From the NCBI GenBank assembly GCA_013399855.1, contig VXAY01006782.1:1702130-1766129 (forward strand): 64,000 bases of DNA, given 5' to 3'. This stretch comes from Oxyruncus cristatus (lineage: Eukaryota; Chordata; Aves; Passeriformes; Cotingidae). Of this stretch, positions 24,232 to 37,868 are shown in pieces; position 1 is the first letter of the stretch; every line of letters starts with the position of its first letter. The notes under the pieces were generated by a model. The model saw nothing but the letters and a program-made list of their open reading frames with translations. It had not been told where the DNA came from and did no database searches. Both the position numbers and the translations under genes were made by a program.

Positions 24232-27200
24232 CTGTAAGGAGCAAAAAGAAGGGAACAGGTGTCAAAGCCACATCTTGTGCACAGACTGTGGGTGACAGAA
24301 GTACACCTAAGCCATGGACAGAGAGCGCTAGTACTGAGTCCTCTTGGCTACAGCTACAGAAGAGCGCTGCTTTTAGAGAAAAAAACAAACAACAAAGAAG
24401 CCTGAACTCTTGCGGGTACATCTCAGAGGTTGGGCAAATTACTTTTTTTAAGTCAGTGTGCCTGATAGATGGATCTTCATGCAGGGAAAAAAAAAATCCA
24501 TAAAAATTTTACTGTGCTTGTGTTATTGCCAAGGCAAGTGCACAGTGATTGTATTTTGGCCCGTAACTACTTGGCATAAACACACTGAGCAAGAAATATC
24601 CAGTACGAACAAAATGCTCTGAGGTTTAAGCTGACAAAAACCCAGAAGCTTCTAATGGCTTGAAAAATTGTGCAAGTTATTTACATCCTTTAAAATATTT
24701 ACTGCTTTAGCTTACACCCTTTTTTGTCTAAGTGTTTATTAATTTAAATGTATTATCTAATCAGATATAACTTGCACTTCATCTCCTTCAGAGGCAAAAA
24801 TCTCTTCATAAATCTGAAGAAGCAGTTCCTGATTGGACAAAGTAAAAAAAAAAAAAGAGGGGAAAGAGGCAAAAACCACCTTATATGTGGAGATAAGTGA
24901 ATTTGATACTAGGTCATGTGTTCTCTTCCACACCTGCACATTCAGAAGAAAGCCTTATCTGATTATTCTGTGACAGCTCACTAGGGGTCAGACTAAGATT
25001 AGTAAACATGATGGATGTTGAAGCTTAGCATACATAGAGCTGCCTACTGGGGAAATTAAAACCCCTAGCATGTCAGGCTTGTTGCTCCAAAGTTCTGAAG
25101 TTAATTACAGAATTGTGAATCTTATTATTCTGTTGCTGTCTGACAGCCAAGAATGTAAGATGCTAAACACAGTGGTCCTATATTTGTCTTTAAAGTAGGG
25201 CAGGATCTGTGGTTTGCATACAGACTTTCATTTTATGCTGCTAACACTGATCCACATGGCATTTTCCTCATGAGCAATGGCTCAGTTGCTGTCAAGGCTG
25301 TATGGGCTTGAAAAGAAAGGACTGAAGCAGAGCAGCAACACAAGGGAGTTAAACAAATTCCTCTCTTGTGTTGCCAGATGCTTCCAACCAAAGAAAGCCA
25401 GTGACAGCCACCATGAAGGATTATCGGATATTCCCACTCTGCCCCTTCTTATTCCCTCCACAGAGTGTTGAGGTAATGAGCCCTTTCCTGCTGCCGCTTG
25501 CTCTGCACAGGAAAGTACTTGTGGCTGTTTGACGAGGGCCTCTGGACACTTCAGGATCTCCTGCTTCCCCGCGTATCCAGACTGGTCCCCTTACTTCTGC
25601 TGACGCAGCTGTAGGTCAGTACTGAGCCCATTCACATCATGGCCTTGAAAACCATCCCAGAAGCATACAGGGGAGCAATGACAATGGCGGTAATACCTAG
25701 GAACAGAGTAACTGAAACTCTGCATGTTTCCGTCTGCTGGTATATGTACATACAAGTGTATACATATACAGATTTCACCTCCTAAAAAGATTTAGGTAGA
25801 GTAGGCAGAGCAGAAAAAATACTCTTTTTCAAGAGGAACTAAGTGTGCAGTGGTATGTACGTGTGCTTCAGAGGTGATGCTGATTCTGCATGACAATGTG
25901 CCTTTTCTTTGACTCTTCTGAACAATGATTTCTGCGAATCGGGGCAATAACTGTGCTAGTCACCAAATCTGTTCAGGAGCTTCAAATATTTCAAAGGAAA
26001 ATATCTGTGGAGCTAAATGAAGAGAGAAAATCTTGGTCCATGTGTCAGGATTTGGAACTCTTTGTACCAATTGCAAACAATGCAGCCAAAAGACTCAGTA
26101 TTTTGTAGTAGGTGCAGAGTCATTGCTTTACTAGGACTGTTCATAGTATTTTGAAAGAGTAGTGTGTATACAGGACATTAATTGGAACTCAGATTTTTTT
26201 GTCTGCTCAGCTGATTTGTACATTGTACCTTCCAAATACAGGGAGTCAGCTTAGATACTCAGGGCCCTTGGATGGCGTTGGATGCAGAAAGGCACTTCCC
26301 TTTTTAAAAGGCTGACTACTTGATTTCATAGATGCTCCATCAGGAAGCAGTTCTTACAAGTCTACAGGGAGGAAAGACCATTTGATTAAGGGAAACATAA
26401 ATTTTAAGTATGTTTGGGAACTTGGTGCTTGGGAATTCATGACCAGTCAGCTTTCTTCTACTGCTGACTTCAGAATTTCCTCTTTGTCTATGACTACTGA
26501 GGCCCTCTGACCTGCTGAGCATCAACGTTTCCTGTACATCACCTTGCTGAGCTTCAGAAATGGCAATTTTCTGTTGTTAAAGTAGTCATCACCTGCTGCT
26601 AACCTCCCCTCATTTATAACTGACCCCAATCCTCAATGACACTGCTCCAAAACTTTCTACATGTTCACACACATTCTGTATGCAACCCCCCAAATTCACT
26701 GAGCTGACTGCTAATGGGGTGACAAATATGATCAGTGTAGGTCTACTGTATTTTTAACTGCAGCATTAGATGCTTTAATGGCATGCCTGAAAAATTTCCT
26801 TACACAGGGCATTCAGGTTGGGCAGGTTTTGTATTCACCTGTACAGTTGTCACACATGCCTGCTGTAGAATTGATTAGAGTAATTAAACTACACAGAGAG
26901 GTTCATTAGCAGCTACTCCACCAGTTATTTTTATCACATGAGTTTACTTTTTTTAAATTTATTTTTAAAAAGTGCAATAACAAAGACTCCTGTATTAGAG
27001 AAAATTCTAAAATGATAAGCAGTACATAGCAGGTCTGCAATGACAGCCAGCAGTTTTTGTGAAAGACAATTAGTGGAAATCCCTAAGGCCTTGTACAGTC
27101 ATCAGGGCTTTGATGGAAATATTATGTTCAGACCCCAAAAGCCTTGTGCAACCTTGTTCTCTGACAGTTACAAGCTGATACCAAATCCTACTACACTACT

Positions 27201-30200
27201 ATAAACAGGATAGACAGATTTGAGAAATAAAGACAGTTAAGTTTTGAATCTTAGCTCTGCCAAAGTATTGTAACATACATCCTAGCAGTGACCTACGTCA
27301 AGCAGTGTACTGCTGGCAGAAAGGATTGAGATACAAGCCATGCTTCTGAGTCAGTGCTGCCATTTCTGCTTTTAAAGGCCTGTTAGCTACGTCATCTTAA
27401 AATTATACCTGCAGAAACTAGACTGCCAAAAGGTCTTCCTTCTGGGGAAGTTACTTATCCCTGCAATTATTCCCTAATCCCACCCAACAACAAACGCATT
27501 GCAAGATTTGAGTGTAAAATGATAGGAGGTCTGAACATCTCAAAATTCCATTGGTTATTTTTTTCCTTTCTCAAGTTCAAAATCTTTGGATCTATCTGAA
27601 ATGTTACTCGATTGTATTAAAATCAGCACAGGGAACAGTTGGCTTCAGGAACTAACCCTCTCCTTACTGAGCAAGTTACAAGACTCAAGTCAGGGCTTCT
27701 GGATTACCATTTCCTTCCCTACGCTTCTTTCCTGCGCTGCTTTTCAGCACTGAAGGTGAGGACAATGGCTGCAATCTAGAGGACAGTGGATGTTGCCAGA
27801 GCTTTCCAGAGAACTGCTTCATTCATTCCATAAAATCTAAACCTGCAGTGAATAGTAACTTCAATGTATCATACTTGTTAATGTTGCTTGTATCTGGTTG
27901 TCTTTTGCGGTGAGTAGGCTTCCTGCTATAACAAACAGCAGCCTTCTAATTTATGCTGTTAATCTACCATTCACCTTTTCTTTCCCTTTCTTTTCCATGC
28001 TGGGCTATTGCCATGGTATCAACCTGCTGAACAATGGTTTTATCTTCTGTCAAAAGGTGGGCTCAAACATGCAGCAAAGCAGCCAGGCAGGTTGGTAAAG
28101 GCTACAGACCCATAGGCAGCTGACTTTACTCTAACAGCTCCTACCCTTGACTGGGCAGTCATTACTTTTCTCCCCTACCTCCTCCAGCTTCACCTTAGGC
28201 CCTTCCCAGAGCTGTTTAAATAAATTAAAATAGCAGGAAACGATTTGACTCTCTTCTCGTGTGGTGCTGTTTTTTTCTGCAACTTTAGCAACTTGAAGTG
28301 ACTCAGAGCGTACCTGATGAGCAATTACGTTGGCATGAGTTTGGCATGAGTTTGACAGCCAGGACCAGAGAAAGACCAGGAACTCTCCTCAGGTGAGCTG
28401 TTACATCTGTGTGCTCTGCCTCATGAAACTACACTGTGGCTGAATGTGTGGTACCCAGTAACCCAACTCTGTGCTCCAGTCTCACACGTCAGAAGCTGTA
28501 AAGAGGAATTTTCATCCAGGCGCTGTGGCAGGATGGCCCCGATGTTCAGGTGTGGGGGTCACGGTGTATGTACACACACGTGCACATCAGATAAAATGGT
28601 CATGTTAATTCCTTTATTTCTGCAGCTCCTATAAATGAGTCTGCAGGACAGACAGTTCTGGCTGGGTTCTGGGTGTTTCTGTTGAACAACCCTGACCCCA
28701 CCAGGGCCCAGCTAATAGAGGAGGCCTTAAAAGTATCTCCCTCCACTGTGTCTGGCACAGTAGTCACTGTCTTCCTCTGTTGACTGAGCATGGACTCCCT
28801 CCTGTCTCTTTTGGTATTCTTCCCTCCTCTTCAGTGAACATGCCTATGTACTTCTATGTTTATCATTCTCCACTCTGGGCTTGCTTTCTCCCTCTGCTTC
28901 CTTTGCAGGCCACCTACCACTGGGACCAGTAGGACACAGCTGGCAGCACTGGGAGTGTCTGGCTGCCCCTCTCAGGCACTGGACCCCAGTGGCAAGGCTG
29001 GAGATACACAGGTCAGCGGCACCCGTGTCACAACCCATTAGGGGTCGCTCCAGGAGAAGGGAAGAGTCAAAAGCTACAAAACACATGAGAAAAATCATTC
29101 TCTCCACTTTTTTCACTGAAAGTTCTCATTAGGTTTTTTTTCCCAGTTTGAGTAGCTTTCTGCTTTTCAGAGGTAATCTTCCTTTTTTTTTTTCCTGCAA
29201 AGGCGCAGACAAGTATTTTGACCATATGTAGTGACTTACAAAAGCAGCAGTTAGTCCTGAAAAGGATCTCAAACGCAGAACATTTCTTGCCAGTGCAGGT
29301 TTGGTATTCCCCAGAGATTGAAGGCACAGCTCAATGCACCTTTGGTCACTGCTCTGCTAAACTGAGTCGGTGGCAAGAGGAAAAGATAAGGGGAAAGGGG
29401 AGAAAACATCAAAGGGAAGAGGGATTTGGCTCTGCTTTTGGAAGGGGCCAAAAAAGTGACAGAACTGGGGAGGAACCAAAGCAGAGGAGGAGAACTGAAC
29501 AAGGGAAATGAAATGGAAACAACAGTTGCAACATATAAAAAATATAAAATCTGGATGTAAAATATTAAAATATCTTTCTAACGGAATTATTCCCTTTATG
29601 TACAAAGCAAGATCTTACTGAAACCAGTAAGGAGAATTCAACCAGCTTCGCTGATGCAGAACAAAGGCAACACACAGCTTTGTCATAAACAAACAAATAT
29701 CCCCCAAGCCCCCACCCCACCATTATTTTTGCAGGTCTCTGTGTTCTACAGCCAGTGGTGGGATTTAGCTTTCACTAAGTCAAGCTAAAATCAAAGGCAG
29801 AAAAAAACCCAACCCAACCCTAAAACACAAGAATTAGGCAATGTAACACCAACAGAATCTTGGCTTTTCAAAGGACCCAAGGGAAACACATACTCAGAGC
29901 CAACTGAATTTAAATTGCATGGATGTGCCCAACACACTCATGTTCATTTGAGATATCCGTCTTACTGGAAATCAATGAAAAAATAGTTTAAAACTGGGAA
30001 AATTAAAAGAGTTACGTGCTTTAGAAAAAAGCATTATTATTATCTTTTTATAAGTTGTCCCTCTTTAGTCAAGATAATCAGTCTGTTAGGAAATCTCAAA
30101 GGATGACCAGCCTTGGTTTTAATGTTTCAGAAAAGTCTCATGTTCACAATCAGAGTGCTCAGATCCAAATGTATTATTAGCCTGTTTTTTCTGTGTATCC

Positions 30201-32878
30201 TCTTCCCTTAAAGAACAAGTATCCCACCTTCTCTATTCTTTCTGCTTAATACCCTCCCACCCCTAAACAGTGCTGTCCAATTTTTACACGAAAGGGTGGA
30301 CTTGAATTGTAGAAAAATTGCATCAGCCTCTATCCCCATATTTTCCCACCACTGTAAGACAGTTTCAGTACAACCCAGCCCCTGCCTGGGAACAACAGCT
30401 ATGGTTCACTTTTTCCCAGTAGTTCTTTAAAGCATCACTTTTAGAATGTTCTTCATTTCTCTGCCGCTTACTGAAGATGAGTCATCTTTCCCAATTTTTG
30501 AGAGGATGGGAAGCAAAGATCTTGCAATAGACTGTAGTATTTGACACCAGTGTTCAAACACAACAACTGTAAAAGGCTGTATGTGTATTTGTAGCACTGG
30601 CAGGTCTCTGTACAGTCACCTCATGTACTGCATTTCAAAAATGGCCTTTTTTCTTCCTAACGTACCAATGGTTCTTTCAAGTGGAAAACAAGTGTCTTGG
30701 TATTGAAACAAACTTGCAGAAGTTTTTTTAAAAAGAGTTCAGAAAACAATGAAACACTCTTGTTCCTCATGCCAACTTTCCATAGCCACTCCGTCCTTTG
30801 AACTGAAACTGAGCCGCCTTCAGAAAGTACAAAGATTGGGGTGTTACTGTTCTTTAGGTAATCATAGTCTGGCTGAAGGTAGGTCAGGTTGGAGGCACCT
30901 GTGAACCTGAGTTTCTCATTCACTTTACCAATTCTGGGTTGTCACACTTGGTGAGCAACATTCCTGTCTCAGTGGACTTTTTTCCCTTAAGTGAGCTAAG
31001 ATCACCAGCTCAAGAAACAGAGCTAGATTCAATAGATAGTCTGTCTGCTGTATCAACTGGCTTTGAGAGCCACTTTTTCAAAGAGAAGAGTTTTTCTTTG
31101 TTCCCGTAATTTGGGTCAGATGTGGGGAAGACAAACCTAGTGCTCTTACAAGATGGTGTAACCCTTCTTCTGTAATCTAAGACAGCAAACGTAAGTAAGA
31201 TTTCCCAGTATGGGAAACATGAACTGGAGTCTAACACATACCTAACAGCTACTGTCAACTTTGCCAAGATCTTCCCCTGCCAACTGTAGCGAGTCTTCTC
31301 AGCTGTAGTTCTTCCCCTCTTTAAAAACAATCGTGCACGTTCGCTCAGTGCCAAAAGGTGGATGAAAATAATTTCATATGAAAACGTAGGCAGAGTGAAA
31401 GTCCCATGTGTTGGCGAGGCAGCAGTTTGCTAAAGGTAAGATTTGGCATCTGCAACTAGCGTAGCTCCCCTGTGTGTTTTTATAGAGCTAACTGCTCACG
31501 GCTGTTTGTATTTCGCAGCAAACAGGACTTAGGTCCAAGTGAAATACTTTAACTTGAGAACAGGAAGGTTACCTGCAGCTCTGCCACTGTCTCTTGTTAC
31601 TGTGCTACCTTAATTAACCATTTTGAATAACTGGGATTATTTTAATCTGTACAGCTCCATCCAATTCCCACTACTAATATCCTCTATCTTTACCATTACA
31701 AGCTTAAAAATCTTGACGGCAATTTCAGTCTGTTAGTCACGCTGTATTTAAAATTTATTTTGTGACAGATAGAAGGGGAAGCTGTCTAATTAGAAGGAGA
31801 CTATATGGGAGCTTAATGCTCCCTTCTTACACAGAAATACATTGAAATTAACTGCCACAGGAACAGTGTAAGGCAGCTTTGAGCACAATTTAAAGGAGCT
31901 AAGCATGGCACACTGTAGGGGCAAAATGTGAAAACAGTGGCTACAAAATACAACAGTTTCTAATCCTGTTGGGTGTCTCCACAGAAATGTAAGTGTCCCA
32001 CCGACCACTGCTGAAAGGATGTAATGTGCTGCTGAATGTACTTGTCAAATGCTTTTTTTCACCCCCAGTTACCTGCACTATCCACATATAATGACCCTTC
32101 AGTGTTTTTGAACGTGCGTACCTGAAGCTACAGAAGATTATTTTATTCCAGTCCCATGCTTCTTGCAGACCACTATTCTCCAACATCTCCACAGCACTGA
32201 AAGGGATACAAGTGCCTTGCAAAATATTCTTCCCCTCCTGCTCCGATGTCTGACTCCAAGAGGAACAGGATCACAACATAACGCAGCAACATAACAACAG
32301 CAGCATAATGGTTATGAACAATGGCATAACTCAACGCAAGTGTCTATTAGTGTGAACCCTGTGTTTAGGGTGACTTTCCATCTCAGTATTTTTCCCAGTC
32401 TGTGATTATTTGCCAGCATGCAAAGCTACAGGAAAAAACCCCAATGTTTGTAAAAACAAAAGCTTATAGATGTTTACACTTGAATTAATGCTGGCTTGTT
32501 AGTGCATGAATATATCCCGGAGAAAGTAATTGTTACTCCCTAATTCTATTTCCTCCTCCAAATAAATTCAGTTTGATATTTCCTCCTGGCTATCCTTGAA
32601 ATTGGAGACTTTTCATGTTGTTACAAACGATAATGCTGTCTTTTTCTGAGAGGAAATTGGTCTGAAGGCTTTAACAACTGTGGATGTTAGAATGTAGGCT
32701 AAAGGCATGATTGTTTGGAAGTGCCTACAATATGCTTAAGAAATCTGACACTATTCATGGCGCAAAGCTGTATTCATGGCAGCAAATAACAGGGATTCAA
32801 TTATACTTGCTCCTCCACAAATTATTTTCTAACCTTTTAGGTGTTGTCTCCCTTAAATGCCAAGTGGGTCGAAGAATT

Positions 32879-32898
32879 AAAAAAAAAAAAAAAAAAAA
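32879..32898. repeat. A20 homopolymer
   Basis: Twenty consecutive A on the + strand. No retrotransposed cDNA or element was recognised immediately upstream, so it is described only as a simple repeat. Confidence 0.9.
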
Positions 32899-34459
32899 GT
32901 TATTTGCTCAGAAATTATGACCAGCACAGTACAATGCTGTGGAAGGCAAAAGGGCAGGCAATGTACTGAACTGCATACTGACTGAAGATGGGAGAAACTT
33001 AGTTTACCTTCACTGTTTAAGCAAAAGTATAGGAGGTATTATCCTGAAATTGCATTGCTCCACCTCTTTCACTTCAATACACATAATAAAAAGAAAATTA
33101 AAAGTTTTCAAGGTCAAGTGACCAAATATCTACGACCAATTTATGATCAGCAATTCACTCTTGGGTTCAACTCAGATTTTACTCTCGCTAAGACAAAGGA
33201 AGCAGCAGGGCAGCTAGCCTTCAACAACACTTTTCTCATTGCCTCTGCTAAACAAAAGCACTGACTCTGGTTATATTTTCAGTTAGGCCAAGGGGGGTTC
33301 TTTGAAAGGCAAAATGATTACTAATTTAGCTTTTCTACACAAAAGAGAGAAGTACAGAATTTTTACCTGCACTGTCAAAAGTAAATTGAATGCTTCCTTC
33401 TGAGAGAATTGCAGTTCTAAGTATCCCTAGGTCAACACACTCTTGTTGTTTTCAACATGTGCTGCTGTAAATGGCATGCATTAATGTGCATAAGTTGTAA
33501 GAAATGGCTATTGCAAGCAGGAGTTCCTTAGTTGATGAATGGTTTGTCTTTATCACAGTTTATTTCCAATTCCCATAAAATTACATAGTGCATCTAGACA
33601 CTTTGACACCAATATATAAGCTGCTCCTTAAATCCCCTTCACTACTGTAGAAACAGAAGGTGGCAGACTTTTGTGTTTCTATTGTCTTTTGAATCTATAA
33701 TCTGTAGGCCCACAAGTGTAGCTTTCCTATGGAAAAAAAACCCAACATATCAAAACGAGACATAAGACAGCATAGCAGGGAATAGTCAAAATCTGTTAGA
33801 GGGAAGTAATTTAAAAGAATCAACAGGTACATGATGAAAGGTAGTGCTCTTAAATGACACAAGCTCCTGTGAGATAAAAAATCCTCTCACAGGTTAGCAG
33901 TGGCTCAAGGAAAATAAAAAGGAAACAACCGGTTTTCATGCATATAGAGTTAAGGAAGTAATCACTAGTTTGCGTGGCCTGTCAGCAGTATGCCCATGTT
34001 AGCAATGAAGAAGGGGGGATGTGCAGAGTCAAATGAGTGGAGCTGAAGATGTAGGGGCAACACAACAGGTGTTTTCTGGGGAGAGAGAAGTACTATATTT
34101 TGGCTCTAGGTCCATCCAAAGGGCAGAGTGCCTGCTACGGGTTACAGCTCATCCTCTCATTTAGTTTTATCCAAGGGAAACACAGTTTGTGCATCCGGGG
34201 TCTGCTATGCAATATGGCCCAAAGAGCTGTAAGTGGGGGCCCAAAGTGATTCAACAAAAAATGACAGTAGATGCACAGACTAATGAATTAAAAACATTGA
34301 AAAGTGAGACGGTGAAGTCTGCTTTAATAATAATCACAAAAAAAACCTTGATGATTGCCAACTGTGAAATTGGTAGGCTGCTAAGAGCTCAAGCTCTTGA
34401 ATGAGAAATTGATGAAATCAGTGTTTGATAAGCAACTTGACACCTTGTGCATGTAGAGA

Positions 34460-34476
34460 AACACACACACACACAC
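34460..34476. repeat. short (AC)n microsatellite
   Basis: Eight AC units followed by a C run. Intronic. Confidence 0.85.
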
Positions 34477-37040
34477 CCCCCCTCTACAGAGCATGCAGAT
34501 GGACTCTAAACAAAGTATTTGCACTCAGGAAAGACATCAGGTATCCTTCTCTGAAAACATCAGCTCACTGTTCACTGATAGTCAAATACAACACAAAAAG
34601 CTAGGAAGCATCAGAACAGGACTGCAGAACCAGAACCTCTATGCAGATGCCTGATTCTTTTGGGAACTTACCCGGAATTTTTACTGCATTTCTGGTCAGC
34701 CCATCTCCAAAACATGTAAGACTGGCAAGCTAACCAAAATTGGGAAGACTTTGTTCTTACTAAGGCCAGAACTGACAAATGTTCAAGCTATGAAGAAGCA
34801 ACAGGAGCATAGGCACAGGGAGAAAGGGATGACTTCACTCCAAAACCAAAAATCTCATGGAGAAGGTGAATATATGAGATTATCACTAGGTATGTAGGAT
34901 ACCACCAGAATCAGAGACACCTTCTTTTAAATGTTTTAAGGAACAAAACAGTAGTCCTTCAAGTGGCAGAAAGAAACTTTGGAACTTCTTGTGGTAAGGT
35001 AATGTGAAAGCCAAACATTCAAAAGGGGATTCAGAAGAGAATTAAACAAATTTGATAGGTCTATAAAGAGGTGTTAAACATAACAGATGTGAATGCAGTT
35101 TTCCAATTCAGCAAATTCCACCAATCCAAAGTCTGGAATGTATTCCAGAAGACAGCTTGCTCTCTACTGGTCCAAACTTTGACGGCCCTCCTAAGTTTGT
35201 ACTTTAGTCCATTGTTTGGGAGGATGAGTAATCAGGTGCCTTGTATGATCCAGTACTGCTACAGCCATGTGACCCTACTCGAATGGCTTTGAATTGGTAT
35301 CACTCATATAATGTTTTAACAGACTTTTTTCCTCTTCTGTTTTCAAGACAAAAGGATTAAAAAAGAGCAGAATGTTATGAAGTTTCTTAGATGGTATCAA
35401 AAAAGGTCAATATCAGCTGTTTCTTCCATTATATGTGGGTTGGGTTTACTGTCCTAATGTGCTTGTAATGAAAAAAAAAAAAGGGGGAGGGGCAGGGTTT
35501 AGGGAGGGAAGAGGGGACATAACAATGATAGGAGAATGAGGTCCTAAAGTGTCATAAGATCCTAAGGTGTTCAAAGGATCCCTAAAAAAATAACTGCTTA
35601 TTTCTGAAACTCACCTTTAGTTTTTTGGGCTATTGCTGGTAAAAAGCATGGATAAAGAGGGCAGTATTTGGGTGAAGCAAATATTTTTCAGAGCTCTGGT
35701 TGTATAGAATTCCTCCCTAGTTTTCTAAACTGCACAAAGAACACAACTGTGCTAGGCAAAATAAAAAACAAACAAAAAAACCCCAACAACTTAATGGACA
35801 GTCAGAAATTAAGGTTCCCGTTTCAGTTGTTGCTCTGGAAAAGACTGTGGTACATCATCTGATTTCCCAGCCTTGTTTGAGTCTAGTTTATTTTAGAATA
35901 ATGGTGATTGGAAAAGGGGGAATTTCACCAGAATGCTGAAAAATCTTGGCAAAAGAAAGAGATGGTTAAGAAGTATTTACAGGAACTTCTCATGCTGTAA
36001 AATGTTGTAGCTCACATGTACTGACTTTTTAGTAAACAATTCATGTAGCTTTTCATTTATGACATCTACTATGACTGCAGGGAACACAGAATTCTGCAAA
36101 ACAATTCTAGGAAAGTCTGCTAAATCCTGGTGCTTTCAAAAATTAAACAGGGGAGTAAGATTCTCATAATCTTATCAACCTCCAATATATTTTCATTTTT
36201 TGAAATAAAGTTGCTAATATAAGGGCTTCTTTTGTACATGTTCTCTTTTCCCTCCTCCACAGCAAGCTCAGACATTAAATTTCTGGAAAATACTGAGCAA
36301 TACCAGGGGGAGGGGTGGAAGTGAAATCATCATTGTCAACTGATGCATATAAACATAGGACATTTTAAAAACGTTAATGATGTTTAACGCACTGAAATAA
36401 TAAGAAGCAAATGCAGGGAAAAAAAACCCAGAAATTCAAATTAAGCTACTCATAAGTCTAAACAACCAGTGAAACTCAAAACTAAAAGTAATTTGCCACT
36501 TCATTTTTCTACAGCTGTGATAAAACAAGGCATGGAGTTTTCTAGAGCTTTTTAGACAAGTTAAAATAATTCAGTATGGCTGAAGAAGAAACTCATGATA
36601 CAATTTTATCATGGATAAAAAAATCAGTATGGCTCCATGTTATTAAACGTGTTCTACTACTGGTTGCAGTTACATCAAGACGAAAACCAAACTGCATACA
36701 AATACAGAGAACATAATGAGAAAATAGTTCAGCTCACTCTTAAAATTGTTCATGTATTCACATACAGAGAAATATTAAGAGCAAATTGAGTGTGTTATTT
36801 AATTTTCCTACACGGAGTGAAGAAATAATCTAACACTATGTACTTTCAACTATTTCCAACAGCTAAACTCTTCATTTGTCTCTTTACTGGAGGACACTGA
36901 AAGTCTGTTTATAGACTTCAGCCAAAGACTTTGCACCTAACTGCAGGTTCAACTCAATGGACCTTTCCTACAAACAAGATGAGAATGCTCATTGGCCTGG
37001 AAGAGGGAAAACTTCAAAGGGGTAATGGATATTTTAGCAA

Positions 37041-37062
37041 TTTTTTTTTTTTTTTTTTTTTT
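37041..37062. repeat. T22 homopolymer
   Basis: Twenty-two consecutive T on the + strand, about 640 bases from the coding exon at 37699-37868. Confidence 0.9.
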
Positions 37063-37698
37063 AGTTTATGGGAAAGAGTTCACTAAGGCTGATTTCTTCC
37101 CTCATTACTGCTCATTTCTGTGCTTGTTGCAGTTGCTTTCTAGCTATGAGAAAGTTATTTCTCAAAAACTGTTTTATTGGATTCACATCCAGAAAATAGT
37201 TTTGTCTCCCGCAATGGTGCTTTACAATGATGTATGAGTGATGACTGGATTAAGTCCAGAATCTATAAAAAGTCTGAGAAGAATGTGTCGGAAATAAACT
37301 AGCATCAAACCTTCAGCAGCCATCTTTAAATTGCCTACAGATGCAAATATCTATTTTATTTCTAAATCCTAAAGATTAACCCCTTGCTGCACAAACCGAC
37401 TGATTGCACACTTGACCCACCCTGATGCTCTGGATGAATATTCTGGAGAGGCATTTTCAAGTGTCTAAATATCTGTATAAATCTTGCCTTTAGAGGCCTA
37501 AAATGGCATAACCCTCAGTTATGCCATTCATTAACTCTCCCAGTTCTTGTGGGCTTTCGTTGTCGTTGGGTTTGTTTGATTTTTTTTTTAAATATTCCTC
37601 TAGCTTTACTTTGTTGTGCTTCTAAACACAGAAAACAAAACCAAGACAAGTCCTTGAAAGGAGAGGGGAGGATGGCAGGCAGTAAGAGTCTCACATAC

Positions 37699-37868
37699 CT
37701 CTTGTTGTGCATACCTTTGAACACTTCATTGAGAAGGTTTCCTTGTGAGGATAAAACTCTGGCTGTGGGTCGGAATACTCCCGTGCTGCTCCTGAGGTTT
37801 TAGAATAAGGGTCTGAGCAAACAGTAGAAGTTCTTGAGTGCTGGCCACCTCGAATGTCTTCTGTTGAT
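37699..37868 (-). CDS. MARVELD3-like: MARVELD3-like protein, second coding exon (cytosolic N-terminal region)
   Basis: On the - strand, acceptor TTATTTTCTCCATTGTAG precedes A, which completes an Arg codon. The exon encodes STEDIRGGQHSRTSTVCSDP through PEFYPHKETFSMKCSKVCTT, Arg and a split Gly, then donor AGAG|GTATGTGAG. It covers residues 40-95 of the reconstructed protein, a polar Ser/Thr/Tyr-rich segment predicted to be cytosolic. An alternative donor 17 bases earlier (AAG|GTATGC) would leave phase 0 and break the join to the MARVEL exon. The chosen donor gives the family-like junction CTTRG-ILKFVEI. This exon is too short to stand out as an ORF, and I infer it from phase, splice sites and the junction. 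Confidence 0.78.

Larger units (their letters stand above)
24232..37698 (-). other. MARVELD3-like: MARVELD3-like intron (about 13.5 kb)
   Basis: Large intron between the N-terminal and MARVEL-domain exons, donor GTATGTGAG (37698-37690) and acceptor CTCCTTACAG (by 24232). AT-rich with simple tracts: A20 at 32879-32898, CA repeat at 34460-34476 and T22 at 37041-37062. No second MARVEL exon, no recognisable transposon and no other gene was seen. Open frames such as 30923-30657 lack convincing splice sites. Confidence 0.75.

Noticed and set aside
24232..24421. Upstream extension of the MARVEL ORF to a 296-residue protein starting at 24421
   Set aside because: A strong splice acceptor (CTCCTTACAG) falls at 24232. 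The extension reads intron, and the spliced join to the exon at 37699 restores a family-like junction.
30657..30923. Possible extra exon of the MARVELD3-like gene
   Set aside because: The frame has no credible acceptor/donor pair, no hydrophobic MARVEL segment, and the flanking exons already join in phase without it.
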